10,020 bases of DNA from DASYUM01 sp036001225 (GTDB lineage: Bacteria; Methylomirabilota; Methylomirabilia; Rokubacteriales; DASRDR01): contig DASYUM010000059.1 of NCBI GenBank assembly GCA_036001225.1, positions 1 through 10,020 on the forward strand. The letters are read 5' to 3'. The notes under the pieces are model-generated. The model worked only from the letters and a program-made list of their open reading frames with translations. It did not search any database and had not been told where the DNA came from. Of this stretch, positions 6,252 through 10,020 are shown piece after piece. Each line of letters begins with the position of its first letter. Position 1 is the stretch's first letter. The position numbers and the translations under genes are program-made.

Positions 6252-7634
6252 CTAGGGTCCGGCCGGAGCGAGCGTCGTCGCGAACCGCACCTCGCCGTCG
6301 GCGTCGAAGATCCGCACGGTCAGGCCGCCCGGCTCGACGTCGAGCTCGCCGAAGTTGGCGTAGCCGCCCTCGCCGAAGAGCCGCGTCGGGCGGAGGGTGT
6401 CGTCGAGGACGCCCGGCTGGCCGGAGCTCCCGCTGAGCGGACCGGCCACCAGCTCGTGGAAGACGAGGCCGGGCAGCGGCGCGTGGCGGATCACCTCCGC
6501 CCGGTGGACGTCGGCCACGAGCCAGACCACGTTCCGGATCTGGCGCGCCGCCAGCTCGCGGACGATCCCGAGCAGCTCGTGCTCGAACCCGGTCGCCGAG
6601 CCCGCCCGGTTCAGGTGGGTGCTCCCGTTGGCCCAGCTGTCACGGGCGGCCGCGCCGGTGGGGATGGACAGCGACACGGAAGAGACCACCAGCTTCCAGG
6701 TCGCGTCGGAGTCGGCGAGCCCGCGAAGGAGCCAGCGCCGCTGGGCGGCGCCGAGCATGGTCTTGTCGGGACCGTCCAGCGCCGTGTTCGGGCTCCGATA
6801 CTGGCGGGTATCGAGAATGAACAGCTCGGCGAGCCGTCCCCACCGCGCCCGGCGGTAGAGGCGGTGAGGAGCGTCGCGGGGAGGGTCGATCGGCCAGTAA
6901 TCGAGAAACGCCCGCCGGCCGGCCGGCATCAGCGGCTCGCTCGGCCCCGCGAAGTCGTTGCGGACCTCGTGGTCATCCCAGATCGCGAAGACCGCCGTCG
7001 CGCGGAACAGGACCTGCACGGCCGGATCGGCTCGGTTGTAGCGGTGCTTGGCGCGGAACCCTGCCAGGTCAGCGGCTCGGAAGTCGGCGCCCGGCACGTT
7101 GGCGGGCACCGGACAGCGGTGGTCGGCGTAGATCGTGTCCCCGATGAAGACGAAGAAGGCGGGCCGCCGGCTCGCCATCGCCCGGAAGATCGGGTAGCCG
7201 GTCGCCGGCGACCGGCAACGCCCGCCTCCGCCGAGGTCCCCGCTCCAGAGGAGCCGGACCGGCGTTGTCGCGTCGGGCGGGGGCGCGGTGCTGAACTCGC
7301 CGTCGGCGTGCGCCTCCCGCCAGACGACACGGTAGGCGTAGCGGGTCGCGGGGGTGAGATCGGCGGCGCGCACCTTCACCGTGAAGTCGTGCCGGGCGAC
7401 CGCCTCGGCGGTCAACCGCTGCTCGCTCCCGCTCGGCGCGCGCAGCTCGACGGTGACGACGCCGCGCCCCGGCGCCCGGGCCCAGATGACCGCGCTCCGC
7501 TCGCCAACGTCGCCGACGGTGACGAGCGGGTCGAGGGACGGGGCCGGCCGGAGGCCGGTGGCGCCGAGCGCCAGCCCGCCGGCGAGGCTGGCCGCGCCGA
7601 GCGCGCGGAGGAGCCAGCGACTAGACGAGCGGAT
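6252..7634 (-). CDS. phoD: PhoD-like alkaline phosphatase/phosphodiesterase, probably exported
   Basis: This PhoD-family metallophosphoesterase has about 460 residues and acts on phosphate mono- or diesters outside the cytoplasm. Numbered from the start used here, the chain has a signal-like N-terminus (RSSSRWLLRALGAAS, then a hydrophobic Gly/Ala/Leu run to about residue 28) and a fibronectin-like PhoD N-terminal domain (about 37-118). The metallophosphatase domain has SGD (131-133), FIGDTIYADH with Asp166, WDDHEVRND (219-227), DTRQYR (275-280) and VADVH (373-377), which are the usual metal-ligand motifs. The start is unresolved: no ATG, GTG, TTG or CTG lies in frame between 7736 and the signal peptide. 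ATC at 7634-7632, overlapping the end of the SDR gene, is chosen because the signal sequence follows it directly. The ATG at 7736 would add 34 Arg/Ser-rich residues and overlap the SDR gene by 116 bp. Last gene of the selD-SDR-phoD operon. Confidence 0.8.
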   Translation of the reverse strand: MRSSSRWLLRALGAASLAGGLALGATGLRPAPSLDPLVTVGDVGERSAVIWARAPGRGVVTVELRAPSGSEQRLTAEAVARHDFTVKVRAADLTPATRYAYRVVWREAHADGEFSTAPPPDATTPVRLLWSGDLGGGGRCRSPATGYPIFRAMASRRPAFFVFIGDTIYADHRCPVPANVPGADFRAADLAGFRAKHRYNRADPAVQVLFRATAVFAIWDDHEVRNDFAGPSEPLMPAGRRAFLDYWPIDPPRDAPHRLYRRARWGRLAELFILDTRQYRSPNTALDGPDKTMLGAAQRRWLLRGLADSDATWKLVVSSVSLSIPTGAAARDSWANGSTHLNRAGSATGFEHELLGIVRELAARQIRNVVWLVADVHRAEVIRHAPLPGLVFHELVAGPLSGSSGQPGVLDDTLRPTRLFGEGGYANFGELDVEPGGLTVRIFDADGEVRFATTLAPAGP

Positions 7635-8532
7635 CGTAGCTGAAATACTGCCCCGACGTCTCCAGCGGCGTGAGGTGGTGCGCGAGCGTCCCCGGGAAGA
7701 CCGCGGCCACCCGCTCCGGCGTCCAGCCCTCGGCATGGTGGATCGAGCGGACGGGGCGCGGCTGCGAGAACACGAAGATCTCCTTGCCCCGGACGCCGAA
7801 CACCTGGCCCGAGACGCCAGCCGCCTCGTCGGAGGCGAGGTAGACCGCGAGCGGCGCGATGTCGCGGGGTGACATCCGCTCGAGCTTCGCGACCCGCTCC
7901 TTCTGGGCGGGCGTGTCGGTCGGGATCGTCCCGATGAGCCGGGTCCAGGCGAAGGGCGAGATGCAGTTGGCGGTCACGTTGTAGCGCGCCATGTCGAGGG
8001 CGGTCACCCGGGTGAGCCCCAGGATGCCGAGCTTGGCCGCCGCGTAGTTCGCCTGCCCGATGTTGCCGACCAGGCCTGAGGTCGAGGTCATGTTGATGAA
8101 GCGACCCCAGCGCTGCTCCTTGAACCGCGGCGCCGCCGCCCGGGTCACCGCGAAGGTGCCCTTCAGGTGCACCGCGATGACGGCGTCCCACTCCTCTTCG
8201 GTCATGTTGAAGATCATGCGGTCCCGGAGGATGCCGGCGTTGTTCACGACGATGTCGAGCCGGCCGAAGACGTCGCGCGCGGTCTGGACGATCCGCTCGC
8301 CGCCCGCCATCGAGGCGACCGAGTCGTAGCTGGCAGCCGCCTCGCCGCCGGCCTGCTTGATCTCGCGGACCACGTCGTCGGCGGGCGAGGTCGCGGCCCC
8401 GGTCCCATCCTCCCGCCCCCCGAAGTCGTTGACCACAACCCGGGCCCCGGCCGCCGCCATCATCAGGGCGATCTCCCGCCCGATGCCGCGGCCGCCTCCG
8501 GTGACGGCCGCGACCTTCCCCTGGAGAAGCAT
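7621..8532 (-). CDS. SDR dehydrogenase, MFE-2/HSD17B4-like
   Basis: This 303-residue short-chain dehydrogenase/reductase has its NAD(P)-binding motif TGGGRGIG at 11-18 and an acidic residue, Asp36 in VVVNDFGG, that favours NAD. NNAG lies at 97-100, and the catalytic Ser150, Tyr163 and Lys167 are all present. VHLKG at about 121-125 replaces the usual VNLKG, as in the 3-hydroxyacyl-CoA dehydrogenase part of peroxisomal multifunctional enzyme 2. The sequence keeps a C-terminal extension of about 50 residues (SQPRPVRSIHHAEGW to YFSYDPLV) common to that subgroup. Oxidation of a 3-hydroxyacyl-CoA or similar alcohol in the cytoplasm is the likely reaction; the exact substrate cannot be read. GAGGAGG lies 3 bp before the ATG. 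It starts 9 bp after the selD stop, so it is almost certainly cotranscribed with it. Its last codons overlap the apparent phoD start. Confidence 0.88.
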   Translation of the reverse strand: MLLQGKVAAVTGGGRGIGREIALMMAAAGARVVVNDFGGREDGTGAATSPADDVVREIKQAGGEAAASYDSVASMAGGERIVQTARDVFGRLDIVVNNAGILRDRMIFNMTEEEWDAVIAVHLKGTFAVTRAAAPRFKEQRWGRFINMTSTSGLVGNIGQANYAAAKLGILGLTRVTALDMARYNVTANCISPFAWTRLIGTIPTDTPAQKERVAKLERMSPRDIAPLAVYLASDEAAGVSGQVFGVRGKEIFVFSQPRPVRSIHHAEGWTPERVAAVFPGTLAHHLTPLETSGQYFSYDPLV

Positions 8533-8541
8533 CCGCCTCCT

Positions 8542-9585
8542 CTAGGGCGTGACTTCGATGGTGCCGGCCGGATCCTCGCCGACCACCTCGCCGACCAGGT
8601 GAGCCTCGCTCACCCCCGCCCGCTCGAGGGCGCGGAGGAGAGCCGGCCCCTCCGGCGTCGCCACCAGGAGCCCCCCCGAGGTCTGGGCGTCGCCGATGAC
8701 CGCCCGCAGCGGGTCCGGGATTGCGGGATCCCAGCGGACGACGCTCGCGACCGCCCGCAGGTTTCGCTTGGTCCCGCCCGGCACGTGGCCGGCCTGGGCG
8801 AGGGCGACGACCTCGGGCAGGAGCGCGATCCGACTCGCCGTGAGGCGGGCCCGGACACCGGAGCCGCCCGTCATCTCGCGGAGGTGTCCGAGCAGTCCGA
8901 AGCCGGTGACGTCGGTCACCGCGTGGACGGTGACCTGGCCGACCGCCTCGGCGGCGGCCCGGTTGAGGGTGGCCATCGTCCGCACCGCGGCGTCCACGGC
9001 CGCCGGCGGAGCCTGGCCCTGCTTGATGGCGGTCGAGATGATGCCGGTCCCGATGGGTTTGGTCAGGACGAGAGCGTCCCCGGGCCGGGCGCCCACGTTC
9101 CGCCACACCCGCTGGGGGTGGACGAGCCCGGCCACCGCGTAGCCGACCTTGGGCTCGGCATCGTCGATGCTGTGGCCGCCGACGACGCTGACCCCGGCTT
9201 CCCGCCCCTTCTCGGCTCCGCCCTTGAGAATCTCGCCCAGGATGCCGAGCGGCAGCTTGTCCCTCGGGAACCCGACGATGGAGAGCATGGCGATGGGGCG
9301 TCCGCCCATGGCGTAGACGTCGGAGAGGGCGTTGGCGGCCGCGATCTGGCCGAAGGCGTAGGGATCGTCCACGATCGGCGTGAAGTAGTCCACGGTCAGG
9401 ACCAGCGCGAGGTCGTCGGTCAGGCGGTAGACCGCCGCGTCGTCACAGGTCTCGGGTCCGACCAGCAGGTTCGGATCCGTGATCGGTGGCAGCAGCCGCA
9501 GGACCTGGGCCAGCTCCTCTGGCCCGAGCTTGCAGGCTCAGCCGGCGCCGTGGGAGAGCGTCGTGAGCCGGATGGGCGCGTCCAT
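8542..9585 (-). CDS. selD: Selenide, water dikinase, a selenocysteine-containing protein
   Basis: SelD makes selenophosphate from selenide and ATP, the selenium donor for selenocysteine and modified tRNA. The frame is 347 residues, normal for SelD, once the in-frame TGA at 9540-9538 is read as selenocysteine (Sec16). Around it the sequence is SHGAG-Sec-ACK, matching the SelD active site where Cys or Sec and a Lys three residues later (Lys19) are catalytic. DPNLLVG, DDAAVYRL, TVDYFTPIVDDPY, AANALSDVYAMGG and GGHSIDDAEPK (136-146) follow, all family signatures. A start after the TGA would lose the catalytic segment. ATG 9585 is preferred because AAGGGG lies 8 bp upstream; ATG 9591 and GTG 9594 are in-frame alternatives. 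A SECIS-like hairpin follows the TGA. First gene of an operon with the SDR and phoD, with a TATAAT promoter upstream. Confidence 0.95.
9507..9525 (-). promoter_or_regulatory. Bacterial SECIS-like hairpin in selD
   Basis: On the minus strand GGGCCAG-AGGAG-CTGGCCC is a perfect 7-bp stem with a 5-base loop rich in G. The stem begins 12 bases after the UGA and the apical loop 19 bases after it, within the spacing known for bacterial SECIS elements bound by SelB. Because it lies inside coding sequence it must also encode residues 21-27 of SelD, so part of the pairing could be coincidence. Confidence 0.75.
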
Positions 9586-9646
9586 CCTCATCACCCCTTG
9601 CCCGTAGGATGCGACACGACGGCCGTCGGATGCGGCCCGCACCGCA

Positions 9647-9652
9647 ATTATA
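9647..9652 (-). promoter_or_regulatory. -10 element of the selD operon promoter
   Basis: A perfect TATAAT on the minus strand stands out in very GC-rich DNA, 61 bp before the chosen selD start. Transcription from about 9640 would give a leader of roughly 55 bases carrying the AAGGGG ribosome site. No convincing -35 is seen 17 bp upstream, so an activator or a different sigma factor may be involved. Confidence 0.55.
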
Positions 9653-9681
9653 TGCCGAAATACCCACCGGCCGCGGCCGCC

Positions 9682-9717
9682 CGCCCCCGCCGGGGCTCGC
9701 GGCCCCCGGCGGGGGCG
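9682..9717 (-). terminator. Perfect 14-bp-stem hairpin after the YihY-family gene
   Basis: On the minus strand CGCCCCCGCCGGGG and CCCCGGCGGGGGCG pair perfectly around an 8-base loop, directly after the stop codon at 9718. The stem is entirely G-C. No T-run follows, but the position between the YihY-family gene and the separate selD promoter suits a terminator. Confidence 0.6.
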
Positions 9718-10020
9718 TCAGACCCCGAGGCTCCGGCCCCGGCGCTCTTCCAGCACCCGGATGAGCGTGGCGCCCAGCACGAAGACCACCGTCGAGTAGT
9801 AAACCCACATGATCAGCCCGATGGTGACGCCCAGCGAGCCGTACATCGTTCCGTAGACGTTGATCTCCTCGATGTAGAGCCGGAACAGCTGCTTGGCCAG
9901 CTCCCACAGCAGCGCGGTGGTGACGCTCCCGACCAGCACGCTCGACCACGGGACGCGCTGGATGGGGACGAACCGGTAGAGCAGCACGAACAGCAGGGTG
10001 TCGAAGACGATGGCCAGGAA
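9718..10020 (-). CDS. YihY/UPF0761-family inner membrane protein, C-terminal part
   Basis: The last 100 residues of a minus-strand gene are visible; its start lies beyond the window. The fragment has about three hydrophobic segments: FLAIVFDTLLFVLLY at its beginning, VLVGSVTTALLWELAKQLF, and YGSLGVTIGLIMWVYYSTVVFVLGATL. Then comes the charged tail RVLEERRGRSLGV. The pattern NVYGTMYGSLG followed by a W-Y-Y helix and LGA is typical of the C-terminal part of the YihY/UPF0761 family, once misnamed ribonuclease BN. These are inner membrane proteins whose function is not established. The frame stays open to the window edge and composition matches the neighbours. A strong hairpin follows directly. 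Confidence 0.85.
   Translation of the reverse strand, partial: FLAIVFDTLLFVLLYRFVPIQRVPWSSVLVGSVTTALLWELAKQLFRLYIEEINVYGTMYGSLGVTIGLIMWVYYSTVVFVLGATLIRVLEERRGRSLGV

Noticed and set aside
7412..9106. Minus-strand open frame of 564 codons in another frame across phoD, SDR and selD
   Set aside because: It runs out of frame through three recognised genes and has the low-complexity Arg/Gly composition of a shadow frame.
9538..9540. In-frame TGA splitting selD, suggesting a pseudogene or a gene starting at 9393
   Set aside because: The TGA falls exactly on the catalytic Sec/Cys site, homology continues on both sides, and a SECIS-like hairpin follows. Recoding explains it better than damage.
1..10020. 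Mobile elements, CRISPR arrays, tRNA or rRNA genes
   Set aside because: I looked for transposase or integrase motifs, repeated units and cloverleaf-like segments on both strands and saw none; composition is even throughout.

Overview
The window is GC-rich, densely coding bacterial DNA. Gene content and codon use are uniform and nothing marks an insertion sequence, phage, CRISPR array or RNA gene. The very high GC, the mix of families (CysO-like sulfur carrier next to threonine synthase, DUF2071, SplB-like radical SAM, PTPS-related membrane protein, MFE-2-like SDR, selenoprotein SelD) and promoters placed right in front of start codons suggest an uncultured soil or sediment lineage of the Rokubacteria/Methylomirabilota type. 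That placement is an inference from gene style only.

Left part (1-2387): the tail of a membrane protein on the plus strand ends at 198. Converging on it is a three-gene minus-strand operon running from 2211 down to 384: a threonine-synthase-type PLP enzyme (thrC), a MoaD/ThiS-family sulfur carrier that closely resembles mycobacterial CysO and ends exactly in Gly-Gly, and an 80-residue NIL-domain protein. In other organisms each of these families is tied to protein-thiocarboxylate or related routes to cysteine or homocysteine. Together they make the best candidate here for a little-described metabolic module. A perfect 17-bp palindrome lies upstream of the operon.

Middle part (2388-6106): three plus-strand genes: a DUF2071/YqjF protein, a radical SAM protein of the SplB/Rv2578c type, and a 669-residue polytopic membrane protein with PTPS-related/GT-C features. 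Each has a -10-like hexamer 6-9 bp before its start codon and none has a clear Shine-Dalgarno sequence, so leaderless transcripts are likely. The radical SAM promoter is embedded in an 11-bp-arm inverted repeat that looks like an operator.

Right part (6107-10020): a minus-strand operon selD - SDR - phoD, with a TATAAT promoter in front of selD and a U-tailed hairpin after phoD. selD is itself a selenoprotein gene: its catalytic position is an in-frame UGA followed by a bacterial SECIS-like hairpin, so a standard gene caller would truncate it. The organism should therefore decode UGA as selenocysteine. phoD has no usual start codon near its expected signal peptide. At the far right is the C-terminal end of a YihY-family membrane protein, separated from selD by a perfect 14-bp-stem hairpin.
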